Shown here in pieces: positions 52,458 through 62,818 of a stretch of DNA of 64,000 nt. The stretch's first letter is position 1, and each line of letters starts with the position of its first letter. The position numbers and the translations under genes are program-made. The stretch comes from Nemertoderma westbladi. Taxonomy: Eukaryota; Xenacoelomorpha; Nemertodermatida; Nemertodermatidae. The stretch is from assembly GCA_032718475.1 (NCBI GenBank), contig JAUCBJ010007214.1:62001-126000 (forward strand), written 5' to 3'. The notes beneath the pieces were generated by a model, which was not told the DNA's origin, did not search any database, and saw only the letters and a program-made list of their open reading frames with translations.

Positions 52458-54874
52458 TTACTGTTTTGAGTCTCTGTCCGTCGTCATATTTTGCTCTTGT
52501 GCCAACTCAACTGCGCTTCCTTCTTTTTCTAGTTTAGAAATAAAAAACCCTCTTGTTTCTTTTTCCGGAATATGTGAACCTGTTGTCACTTGTGCTGGAA
52601 CATCTTCGTCGATTAGTGACCTTGTTTCAACTAAATCCTGTATAGTTTTAGCGATGATTTCTTCAACTATCTTTGGTGTTCCCACGTCGTAATACAAAAA
52701 CAAGAATAGCACAGCTAATATTGATTTGTAATGGTAATTGTAGTCTATCCCGAAGGATTTCATACAGTCCACCAATTCCCTCTTTATTGCGGCCATCCAC
52801 AACGTTGGTGTTTTTCTGAGGCCCAACGGCGTCTCTTTACGAAATTTCTTTACCAAATCTTTCATCTCGGATTTCCAACTGTTGCTGCTTCAGAATTTTG
52901 GGTAATTTTGTTTCTAGTCCGTTTGCCATTTGCGATCCAATATTGAAAAATAAGTTCAGAATAAGAAAATAAGAAATATCCAAAATAAGAAAAATAAAAA
53001 AATAACTAAATTTAGCTTATGACATGCAACTACTACTGTGTAAAATACGCAGTAGCGTTCTTTTTGGAACATCAACATTTATTTTAATGTTTCTTAAGGC
53101 CTGTCTGTTTACACGTGTCAACTTTTAGAGCAACTCGCAACTTTTTTTGGAGCAACATAAGGCCGGAGTACCCCCCCCCCCCCCCTGGTCAAAATTTCAA
53201 ATGTCTGTTTACTATGTACTCTAGAGCAGAAATTAATGAGTATTTCCAAATCTGAAAACCGCTTAGCGAAACCTCTTTTAGTTGTCTAGTTAAAAGGCAT
53301 GGGATGGATATAATACGTGTATAAAATAAATAAAATATTTTTTTTAATTGTGATATTTCAATTAAATTATCATGATAGCTAGTAAAATTTATGGTAGCTA
53401 ATAAATAATAAAAGCAATGATAAATGTAACTTTCACAAGAAATTTTTTTTTTCAAATTTTCAATTTTTATTGTTTCACTAGCTAATAAAAAGTACAAGAT
53501 AACACAAAATCAAAATTTCTAGCTACAATCTTACTGTCAAAAGGTGAAATGTTTGTTCTAAAACCAAAACCTCATGATAAAAGCTAATTTTCACAAGAAA
53601 AAAATTGGACTTCTGGATTTCTCTCACAAAAACCGCTTTATCTAATTCTGTTTAATTTAATTTGATTATCCCGCTTTAATTCGCCCACGCAAATTCCTTT
53701 AAGTTGCCTTAAAAGTTGAACAACTTTTACGGCAACTACTTTTTTACGTTTTTACTACGTTTTTTCAGCAACTTACGTGTTTACAGTTACACTAAGTCGG
53801 CAAAACTTCGGCAACATAAGTTGCTCTACAAGTTGCCGAGAAAGGTGCTCTAAAAGTTGCCACGTGTAAAGTGGTCTTTAGAAACATATTAAAATAAATC
53901 AGTTTACAAGTACATTATGAATTACAACAGGCCTATTGTATCTTTGACGAAGTGGGTAGTGTGACTGTGACGGCAAGACTATGCATAAACACCTGGTGTA
54001 AAAACATTACTGCAACAACACTAATTACGCTAATTAACTACCGGTAATGCTATTCTAACCAAATCAATAAATCGATGAGAGTCAATCATTATAGTATACA
54101 CGATCTTTTGTAGTAGGCCTACATGCTAATTAAGTTTTAACTATACCGGTAATTTCTATGATTTGCCATATGCTTGCAACAGTTGAATTTTGCAGTTGGA
54201 AACTTAAAATTAAAAAAAGATATCAAAAAGCTAATGGGTTTGATATTGCGTAGCATACACGTACAGCGAACTGTAAATGTTAATGGAATGGCGGCTATAC
54301 AGTACGATAAAACATAATTACCCAAACGATGGCGAACATTGTATTTTCGATTCTCTAAGAGGAGTGAAATGTGCCGCTTCCACGTATTCAATAACACCCT
54401 GACCTTGGGGATACCCACCGCTGCTGGCTGGTTCACACGTAGCCGTAGTAGTGCCGCCGAGGTCTGTATCCAAACCTACCAACTCGAGGCAATACGCGGA
54501 TAAATTCAATTGGAATGTATAAAATGGAGCGTTGGTTTCCTCCACAGCAGACTCCTTACGTTTCGCAACCTCATCGATAATTTCTTCTCGAACCTGTTCC
54601 AAATTTTGCGACTTTTTCTCTTTCTTCTCCGCAACGATTCTCTTTACCTCTGTCATACAATCTTGTAATTCGTTTTCGAGGAACTGAGTTATTGTGACCC
54701 GTGAGTCCAGCCCCTTTACCGACATATAACCTCGTAGAACCGAGTACTGCTCACCCCTTAGCGGTGGCATTCCTGTCTGTATTATTTCGTCGAGAATTCT
54801 ATCGGACGCGTTCTTATGCTCAACAGAACCCCCAGCATGATCTCGAAGAATTACTTGGTCTGTCCCAGTATAAA
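52458..54874 (-). CDS. Unrecognised host gene, at least two exons
   Basis: Two minus-strand coding blocks fit one gene: 54874-54322 (acceptor AACAACAG before it, donor GG/GTAATT after it) and 52878-52458 (acceptor AGCAACAG, stop at 52458). The splice keeps frame. The first block has a Lys/Glu-rich helical stretch (VKRIVAEKKEKKSQNLEQVREEI broken here into parts: VKRIVAEKKEKK, NLEQVREEIIDEV); the second has a short hydrophobic helix (SILAVLFLFLYYDV) and a charged tail. I recognise no family. The 5' exon is not found, so the model is partial. The intron holds a fold-back element at 53078-53907. An alternative short ATG frame overlaps at 52932-52840. Confidence 0.35.
53078..53907. mobile_element. 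MITE-like element with ~50 bp inverted ends
   Basis: The left end (ATTTATTTTAATGTTTCTTA, then GTTTACACGTGTCAACTTTT) is matched in reverse complement at 53851-53907. Inside are several GTTGC/GCAAC-rich short repeats (CAACTTTTACGGCAACTAC and similar) and a C-run at 53171-53185. No ORF. Lies in the putative intron of the preceding model. Confidence 0.65.
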
Positions 54875-54965
54875 CTGTTGTTTACAGCGGCTAATGTGGT
54901 TGAGCTTTAAATAACTGGTTAACTGCTTTTTTTAGTTAATCATGTATCTTAACAAGCTCTAAAAC

Positions 54966-56425
54966 ACGTTCGTGGGGCCATCACGCAGGACGAGGCTCAT
55001 TTATTAGATACAGATTAAAATTGAGCAATTCTATCCTAAAATCGGTACTTAAGAAATTTAAATAAATAATTAAGACAATTTAACCAAAACGCCAATAAGA
55101 ATAAATCAAAGAAGAGAGGAAAGCCCCCCCCCCCCCCCCCCCCCCCTGCTTCAACCGCCCTCTTAATCTGCACCACCCCAACCCAAAGGAGCACAAAGGA
55201 TTAATGAAAGGCATAGGTATTAACAGGAAATTAGTGTTTTAAAAGTAATATATTTTTAGGTGCGGAGGCAACCCAATTTGTAAAAATTATTAAAACTTAC
55301 CTTATGCCTATAGTATTGATACTGAAATATTAATTTATCATGTCAATTCCTCAACGAAATCATTTAGCTAATATCTAAAGAATCACCATTAAATTCAGCC
55401 ACTCATTGTGCAAGATAAAGCAAGCAGAGTGGTGAGATGATTGAATTGTGGGGCGAGCGACGAAAGTAAGCGAGCTTAGCATACAGGTACCACTAACTCA
55501 ATCGGTGTGTCTGTTGTTCTGTTGCTCTGTTGTGTCTAATTTTAAACGTTAATAACTCAGCCAAATCTCGACAAAATATATCCAAACTTGGTACATTATG
55601 TAGTCTGGCAAAAGGTTAGAAATTTTCCCAGTTGAATTTTCGTGGGGTCTTTGTGCAGCATCTGGTAACTGTGTTGCAGTTATAATAAATTTATATTGTC
55701 GTTGGCGACCTCGACTTTTGGTATCGCTACTGCGCTAGCGCTACGGGCAAACTGGACTAACCGATGAGCGAGACCCGAGGACTGGAAGAATGCACTTATT
55801 TTTTTGAGTAGTTTGACTGTGGACTTCTGTGACATCTATGCCAAGCTGCCAATGCGAAGTAAAAGTAAAAGTTTGGTTAAATTTTCTTAATTATTTATTT
55901 AAATTTCTTAAGTACAGATTTTGGGATAGAATTGCTCAATTTTAATCTGTATCTAATAACTGACCCTCGTCCTGCGCGATGGCCCCACGAACGTGTTTCG
56001 CAATATCAAGAATGCCAAGGAATGATGGAGCTGGAAGTATAGAGTGATGGAAAGCATTTTAACTTAATTACGTTTAGATCAATTAAAAACACATTTCTTA
56101 AAGCAAATCTCTTGAAATAATTAAAAACTATAATGGAATGGGGTATGGGGAATACAATAAATAATTTTGAAGTATAATTATTTAAATCTTATACTAGAAA
56201 ATAATTAATATCCTTTAAGAGCCAGGTTGAAATTGCTGTTTTTACCCAAATCAACTTAATTAACTAATTAACTGCTATTATCTTAGCTTCTCGAAGGCTA
56301 CACGGAAATTCAACTTGGAAAATTTCTAAACTTTGGCCAGACTATATGTGTAAGGATAACAGACACACCGATTGAGTTAGTGGTACCTGTATGCTAATCT
56401 CGCTTACTTTCGTCGCTCGCCCCAC
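54966..56425. repeat. Interleaved inverted repeats (A-B-A'-B')
   Basis: Arm A, 54966-55088 (CACGTTCGTGGGGCCATC and on), pairs with 55880-56001. Arm B, about 55445-55655 (GGGGCGAGCGACGAAAGTAA, the ACCACTAACTCAATCGGTGT block and the CAAAAGGTTAGAAATTTTCC block), pairs with 56290-56425. Each arm is >85% complementary by eye. A C-run of about 22 lies at 55125-55146. No coding frame is credible. Confidence 0.75.
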
Positions 56426-56701
56426 ATGGTAACAGTAGGCCTATCAGTATGCAAACTTCCGTAATAATTTTGATATACTAAGCCTGTAAATTTAGATTCC
56501 AGTAGGCCTACCATACTGTAAATAAAAAATATATATTTACATCATTGTGTGGCGTTATGCCCCGGAGTATATTTATGTACCGAGCGAGCGCAGCGAGGGT
56601 GGTTTACATAAATAAACAAGGGTCTTTAACGTTCTTTCTGTAGAAGCTTCATTGCTATAATTTTCTTAGATATAAATAACCCCTAGCTATAGAAAAACTT
56701 C
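56426..56701. other. Unassigned spacer
   Basis: Nothing coding. A GAGCGAGCGCAGCGAGG segment (~56582-56598) and TAGGCCTA palindromes are present. Confidence 0.4.
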
Positions 56702-57130
56702 GCCACAGTGTCGACAGTATGCCGATAATATGCTGACTGACACTGTGCCGACAGTGTCGGAGTTACGTTATGCCGACAGTGTCGGCGTTACGTTGTGCCG
56801 ATAATATGCAATTATAATTTTTTAATTCATATTTATCCCAGAAACTGAGATTTCTTTTTCGTGCTGAAATTTTCCATTTTTTTTGAAAATGTTGAAAATT
56901 AAATGAGAAATGATGAGAGGCCCAACGTAGCGCCGACACAGTAGGCACAACGTAGCGCCGACACAGTAGGCACAACGTAACGCCGACACAACGTAACGCC
57001 GACACAACGTAACGTCGAAACGATCGGCACAACGTAACGCCGACACTGTCGGCACAGTGTCAGCATATCATCGGGACACTGTCGGCACAACGTTATGCCG
57101 ACACTGTCGGCTCAGTCGCGGTACAACGTT
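56702..57130. repeat. Facing arrays of GCCGACAGTGTCGGC dyads around an AT core
   Basis: At 56702-56808 and 56930-57130 many ~23 bp units combine a dyad (CCGACA-TGTCGG) with CACAACGTTA or TAACGTTGTG. The two arrays face each other in inverted orientation around a ~120 bp AT-rich core, giving a large fold-back. The minus-strand Cys/Arg-rich frames here come from the repeats and are not genes. Confidence 0.75.
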
Positions 57131-57356
57131 TACACCCAAAAACTTATACTTTTGCAATGTTCTAGGAAACATAATCTTCGTGACTTCTAAAGCAACTTCA
57201 ATAAAATATATATTTTTTAATCTTTAAAAAAAAATTCGTTCTAGAACAACAAATATTTGTTTTAGAACATGTTTTCATGCTAAATAATAGATAACATATC
57301 ATAGAACATCTCCAAAAAAAATACCAGTACGGTATTTAAAAATAAAAAAATTAAAC

Positions 57357-57875
57357 TTAAAAAATAAAGGTGCGGATATATTGGGTCAGACCCAGTAAAT
57401 GACCATTTCGTTCCCCTGGGATAGTTAATCCGTACGGACGTACTCCTTTAATCGGCATATTCTTTGTTGTCAAGGCAACTAGCGGTTTATTTTCAGTCCG
57501 CAGCGTGTAGACCTTCGGTCGTACTACCGACTTGCGTCTGCGGTTACCGAAACACAGCGCGTTGCGCTCCATCTCCGTGGCTATCATATCGACGGTGCAG
57601 AAAGTCGCCCGCTCTGTAAAGGTTTTACCCCATTTCTTAAGGAACTTCTGAACTTGTTCCGGCCTTTGTTCCACATCGATAAGATGCGTCATAACGTCGG
57701 ATTTTGGGTTCTTAACGGTGACGTATTTGTCTCTAATGTCGCCTAGCAACCGCCCCCGTTTAGGACGCAACACGTGTCTGGGAGGGGTGGGTTCTTGCTC
57801 GGATTGTGGGTAAATGTTTGGCACTACGGAAAGATAAATTCCGTATTTGTCTTTGGTGTTATTTAAAATCTTCAT
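57357..57875 (-). CDS. Unrecognised 172-codon ORF, possibly a single coding exon
   Basis: ATG at 57873-57875, stop at 57357. The frame is open upstream to 57929, and a TTTTTCAG acceptor-like site lies at about 57943. The protein is Lys/Arg-rich and basic, with natural-looking composition (KILNNTKDKYGIYLSVV, PTPPRHVLRPKRGRLLGD, FLKKWGKTFTERATF, TIPGERNGHLLGL), no membrane segment and no motif I recognise. It is not repeat-derived and uses balanced codons, so a host gene is more likely than chance. It may be a terminal or only exon of its own gene, or a 5' exon of the model at 52458-54874. Confidence 0.4.
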   Translation of the reverse strand: MKILNNTKDKYGIYLSVVPNIYPQSEQEPTPPRHVLRPKRGRLLGDIRDKYVTVKNPKSDVMTHLIDVEQRPEQVQKFLKKWGKTFTERATFCTVDMIATEMERNALCFGNRRRKSVVRPKVYTLRTENKPLVALTTKNMPIKGVRPYGLTIPGERNGHLLGLTQYIRTFIF

Positions 57876-59419
57876 TTGATTTTGAGGTGACCCAAATTCT
57901 TTGTATTTTTTAATTACGTAAGAACACTATTTAGCTGCTTACTGAAAAACATCGGGGTTAACGACATTACATTAAGTAAAACTACGACCTACAGTATGTA
58001 AGTTAAATGTAATTAAATGGGTTATAAAATTATTTGCTTAAAGATAACTACAATTATCTAGTTACCATGGAATTACATTGAATAACGCTTCCCAAACTTA
58101 CCTCTAATAATATAAATACAAATAATAATGAAATGGAAAACATTCAATTTAGTCCGGCAGCCACAATGGTATACCGAAACTTTTTGGACGGATTCAATTT
58201 TTTTTATGTTTTGAGTTCTATAGGTCCCAATTAATGAGGAAATGGCGATTATAACATTTTTGACTTTGGGCATTTTGAAATAACGACCTAGTTGCTAAGG
58301 ACCACGTAATTCTCATTTAAAGCATAGCAACTGCAAAACAGCATGTCATAATGGATTGAAATCTTCTACAAAGTCAATATAGTTTATTTACGAAATAATG
58401 ACAATATCTTTTGACTGATTGTTAGATCCAGTTGCTATGGGGACGGCATTCAAGTTTAGTGTTGCGATTTCAAAAGACTTTAATTATACAATTAGTTATA
58501 AAATATGCACCAAAGTTAGTTAGTTAAATTATGTTTATTTTATTAGCGTGGCCTTTCTGTAACTTTAGACAAGGTTAAGAATCTAAATTGGGCTGATATT
58601 TATTTCCCAACCTGACAGATTTGAGTGTTAACATAATTATTAAAGACAACAAATTTCAGCGATTATAACATTTAGGTGATGTTTCTACGGTAACTATATT
58701 TGTTATTTCCAGTTTAGCTCCTTTCTACTGTACTGTGCATCTTATTTTATTGTACCCGTATTCATAAATCGATACCGTAAGGGATAGTACAGATAAAGTG
58801 CATAAGTACCTTACAGTAGCAAAGTAGATTTAGAGTGGATTCTACTGTACAGTATAGTATGTTCCTGTGTTCCAACGTACGATATATATAATAATATTTA
58901 TAATATACCAAATTTTGAGTTGGGTACTACAGTACTTTTTCTTGGGTGACCATTTCGATATGGAGAATTGGGTTTGGAATTCATAACTAATGATGATCAT
59001 TAGTTATGATTATTAGTTATTGATCATTAGTTAGGCCTATGATTTATCAATGAGTTAGGCATCACATTTAGTGTTTTCTTCATGGAATATCTAGTGAGAT
59101 TCCAGGTCTCTGCATTTAAATGGGACTTGTTCTATAGAAAATTGATATACTCGTAGTTTCTTATATGGAATTATTTTTCATTGACATGAAAATGTCATTA
59201 GCTTGTTCTAGAAAATTGACATTGTTTTTTGATATTGAAATTGACATTGAAATTGACAGTAACTATTGTATCTGGTAAAAAAAATAGCTAGTAAAATCTC
59301 GAAACTTGATCATATTTAAAAGTCAATAGATAAAATGGGGTTAACGGGCCGGTAACTACATAGTTAACGGGTCGGGACTAGAGTCATCCGACTCCCTTAC
59401 AGGTTGACAGGAGTTTACC
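57876..59419. other. AT-rich intergenic sequence with one inverted-repeat arm
   Basis: No gene. Bases 58130-58290 form the left arm of an inverted pair with 61425-61600. GATCATTAGTTAT repeats occur at about 58988-59035 and GAAATTGACATT repeats at 59238-59262. Confidence 0.5.
58130..58290. repeat. Left arm of a long-range inverted repeat
   Basis: AATTTAGTCCGGCAGCCAC, TTTTTGGACGGATT and GACTTTG...TTTTGAA follow in the same order, reverse-complemented, at 61600-61425. Match is roughly 70-75% by eye. Both arms flank the Cys-rich pseudogene. Confidence 0.6.
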
Positions 59420-60691
59420 TAGGTAATGCCAAGCAAACTACAGTATAAACGAATTTAAGTTCCATGAATTGTAAGAAATCCACGCATTCACTAGCTATGC
59501 TAATAACCCAACCAAACAGGAATATTGAACCTACCTTATCACATGTGGATGAAGCGGATCATTCTATACTGAGATTGACCAAAAAGGAAATGTCAAAAGA
59601 ACTAGATTATGACAGATATCAAGAGTTATACTGGTATTTCAAACCCGGTTTAATGCCTTGCCATTAAAAGTTTTGGCGGGGTCTGCTATTGGTCTACATC
59701 GAGCTAAATGTATTGACCATGAGTTCCTCAAAGATGTCACTATGTAATTTGGTATTTTCCTGTTCAGTACGGTGGACTTACATTAGGGGGGATGCATACA
59801 TTAATGAGTTTCATTGGAACCATAGGAAGTTTAATGGTTGAAACCGGCCTCTCTGAAGTGCATCGTGTGTATTTTGGCGGTGTTGCGAAGATGTGATCTG
59901 GGAAAAAGTTTCCACAGAACATGCGCGCTATGCGCATTTTCGCAGATAAATATTCTATATTTGTTCTATTATTACATTTTTATATGAGGGAAAGTACAGG
60001 TATAACCAATTCAATTTTCATAAAATCCCCATTAAAAAACCGTACCGCAGTAACAGACGTGGGCGATACAGTAAAAATGCATCGCGGTATCATAGGAAAT
60101 CTTTTGGGAGGCCATGCATTATCTGTGTGAGAAACGGTTGTGAGTATGTTTGAGATTGGCAAAGCGAAAGTCATCAAGGCTTTGGATAAAGGACTCACTC
60201 TTACTTGTTTGGGAGATATGGAAGCACCGCAATATACAGTCTTAATGGAATGTACTAACTTTATAACTGACTGGCGTGACTGCTACGGATATGACACAGA
60301 CAACATGACCCAGTCACGACAAAAGGTGTGCACAGAAAAAACAATTACCAGCTGTGCAAAGCTGCAAACAATACCACCAACCACTGACTCTTTCTCAGAG
60401 AACGTGAAAAGGGCCCATTTGCAAGTAAAGGTGTGGAAGAACACAATGGAAATTAGACCACCTAGTGTAGACCCCAGAGAATATGGGTGGATAATAGCTA
60501 ACAATCAACTTTCCCCAATTGCAATCCCTGAGGGCATACCACCAGCTCCGGAATGCATTTTGCAATTAATTCGGTGTAAATGTTCATCAAAAATCCCATG
60601 TAAATCGCAGAAGTGCACCTGCAGAAAAAACCAACCTGATTGCACAGAATTTTGCAACTGCAATAATGATTCATGCGCAAACTTTTCGTAA
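59420..60691 (+). pseudogene. Decayed copy of a Cys-rich-tail repetitive gene family
   Basis: Readable pieces occur in order through several frames. The piece THSLAMLITQPN...HVDEADHSI is at 59485-59570. Next come IGLHRAKCIDHEFLKDV at about 59690-59740, WTYIRGDAYINEFHWNHRKF (in two pieces at ~59772-59830) and DKYSIFVLLLHFYM at 59944-59985. IKSPLKNRTAVTDVGDTVK follows. The final block is open to 60691: IGKAKVIKALDKGL, then PPSVDPREYGW, PPAPECILQLIRCKCS and a Cys-rich tail with C-x-C pairs (CKSQKCTCRKNQPDC, CNCNNDSC). Stops at 59744, 59855 and 60128-60130 and frameshifts break it. I recognise this as a family found in many copies in aquatic invertebrate genomes, ending in the same Cys-rich tail; its function is not established. 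Its position between inverted arms suggests mobility. Confidence 0.6.
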
Positions 60692-61424
60692 TCTCATATT
60701 GTATTATAATCAAACAATGAATAATATAAAATGCATAGTCTCCATATTCGCCATGCATTAAATAAATTTTGTATATTTAGTATTAAAAAATTGTTATAAA
60801 CAAGCGAGTCAATGGCGCGAAATGACCGCAAACACAAAATAAATTTTAGTGGGTTTTAAAAATTGGTTTAATTTAATTAAAAACATTAAGGGAAAGGAGC
60901 AGGTTACAGTGGCGATGTTTTCTAACCAAAACAATAAACTATGCATTATTTCATTGCGGTCAATTAGCGCTGAAGATCACTATTTTCACTTGCGGTCAAA
61001 GTGCGCCACTATCTGAAACAAGCAGGAAACAAATTGTTTATATATACATTTTAAAGTAATAATTTTTTGTCAAGGTTTTAAATGCTTCCGATGTGATGTC
61101 CGCAATAAATTACTGTGGTTTCCATGAATACGGGTATTTGTTGCTAAACATATTTCTACACAAAATTGATGTGGTGCATATTAATTAGGGAAACATATTA
61201 TTAATAAAGTGCACAGACGAAACAAAAAACACATGAGTGTCAGTAGGCATAGTAGTTTTTCCTTGGAAAGATAGAGCGATAGTTGTAGTGCCTTCGTTAC
61301 CATAACAACATTTCAATAGTATCTCTAAAATTTTCATATTTTCGATCAAAATTACAACCAGTTCAAGCCCACCAGTTAATCGCCATTCTGATTGCTAAGC
61401 TTTCAAAGAAATTGCTGTAGTCCA
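60692..61424. other. AT-rich sequence with dispersed repeat
   Basis: No gene. Bases 60888-60950 match the short repeat at 3661-3722. GCGGTCAAT/TTGCGGTCAA segments recur at 60956-61005. Confidence 0.5.
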
Positions 61425-61600
61425 TAGAAACGGTTCATTAATTCAAATTTCCCAAGGTGTCAAAGTCCATAAATCACTTTTTTACGTTAAGAGGGACCCC
61501 CTAGACACCAAAACATCCAAAAAATGTAATCCGTCCAAAAATTTTCGGTTGGGCCAAAAAGAGGTACGTGGCTGCCGGACTAATTCAATGTCATTGATTG
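61425..61600. repeat. Right arm of the long-range inverted repeat
   Basis: Reverse complement of the 58130-58290 arm: GTGGCTGCCGGACTAATTCA (61568-61587) and AATCCGTCCAAAAATTTT (61530-61547) are the best-kept blocks. Confidence 0.6.
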
Positions 61601-61851
61601 AATGAAAATTTTATAACAAAAACGTACACCTACCAAAAATGGCAATTATTAAATGCCAAAAAAGACGGTAAATATTTTATTTATTTGTGTGGAATTAATT
61701 TCGCACTTCATTAGTTATTCGCCTGTGCGATATTATTTCTCATTAAGTCCCTACGCCATACATCTACTCTAGTATGTCACCGAGTCATTCTAAATATTCG
61801 AATACACACACACTATTTCACAATTACATGTACCTAATATTTCTAAAATAA

Positions 61852-61927
61852 TGAGATGGGTGAGATTCGAACCAACGGCCCCTACATTCACGATCCAACG
61901 TGTTATACACTACGCTACTTTGATAAG
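61852..61927 (-). tRNA. tRNA-like sequence, possibly tRNA-His-derived
   Basis: On the minus strand an A-box-like TAGCGTAGTGTAT (~61918-61906) precedes a B-box GGTTCGAATC (61873-61864). The anticodon-loop position reads TCGTGAA (anticodon GTG, His), but the anticodon stem is mispaired and the 5' acceptor strand does not pair with CTCACCC. It is a pseudo-tRNA or SINE head rather than a working tRNA. Confidence 0.35.
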
Positions 61928-62818
61928 TGTGTTTATAACTAACGATTTCGCGATTTCCTGTTACAATGTTGTTCTGAAAATTAAAGTGAATGAAAACATG
62001 ATGAAATATTTATGTACATCTGATGGCCCTTTAGGGGAATATAATAATATTAACCAAGAACATATTATTATTAATTAATCGAACACGGATAGTAAGTTTC
62101 CTAACAATAAATACTGGGCAGCTACTGTGTGGTATTTAGAGACAAAAGCAATAAATTTTACCGAGGTATTTCTCTATACTGACTAAATAGCGAACAAAAG
62201 GGCCTGGACTATTTAAATAGGATAAACAAAATAGTTAATATAATAACATTAATACTCTAAATGTGAAGGATCACATACTATCTGGGAATCACGATGACAA
62301 AAATTAGTTGGTAGGACTACGTTATGGTAGCAGCTACAAATAAATAAACTATATTACACATTTGTAACACAATCACGTAAATGTATTATTAGTATTATTA
62401 TTACGACATTATTATTATAATAAATCAGTTTCTAATTAAATTTTTCTACAAACTGTAACACATATACACAAGGTTTACGTTAATCGGTTGCAGAGTCGTA
62501 TCGCTAGATGGCGTATCGTCTCTACCAATAGCGGGAGCCATGACTACGAAACCCATGTACATAAACGCTTTGATTATGAGAGATCGGTCCAGGCGATTCT
62601 TTTGGAATATAACTATTACACTGGCGGCCTATAGAAAAGAATAATCAAAAAATTATTATACACTTCAAAAAAAACTATTAGAAAAATAGACTGAGACACA
62701 CAATTAAATATGAACATAAAAGTGAAACTTGTGTATACAAGTTGGACGTCCGTTGATTTGGACTACTTATATTTAATTTAAAAAAAAACGTCTGGAAATT
62801 AGACGGACTTTAAACTGA
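61928..62818. other. AT-rich, unassigned
   Basis: No gene. TCGCTAGATGGCG at 62501-62513 resembles the CTCF-like motif at 4761. Confidence 0.4.

Noticed and set aside
56763-57090. Cys/Arg-rich minus-strand ORFs
   Set aside because: Generated by the GTCGGC dyad repeats.
61852-61927. Functional tRNA-His gene
   Set aside because: Anticodon and acceptor stems are mispaired; kept only as tRNA-like.
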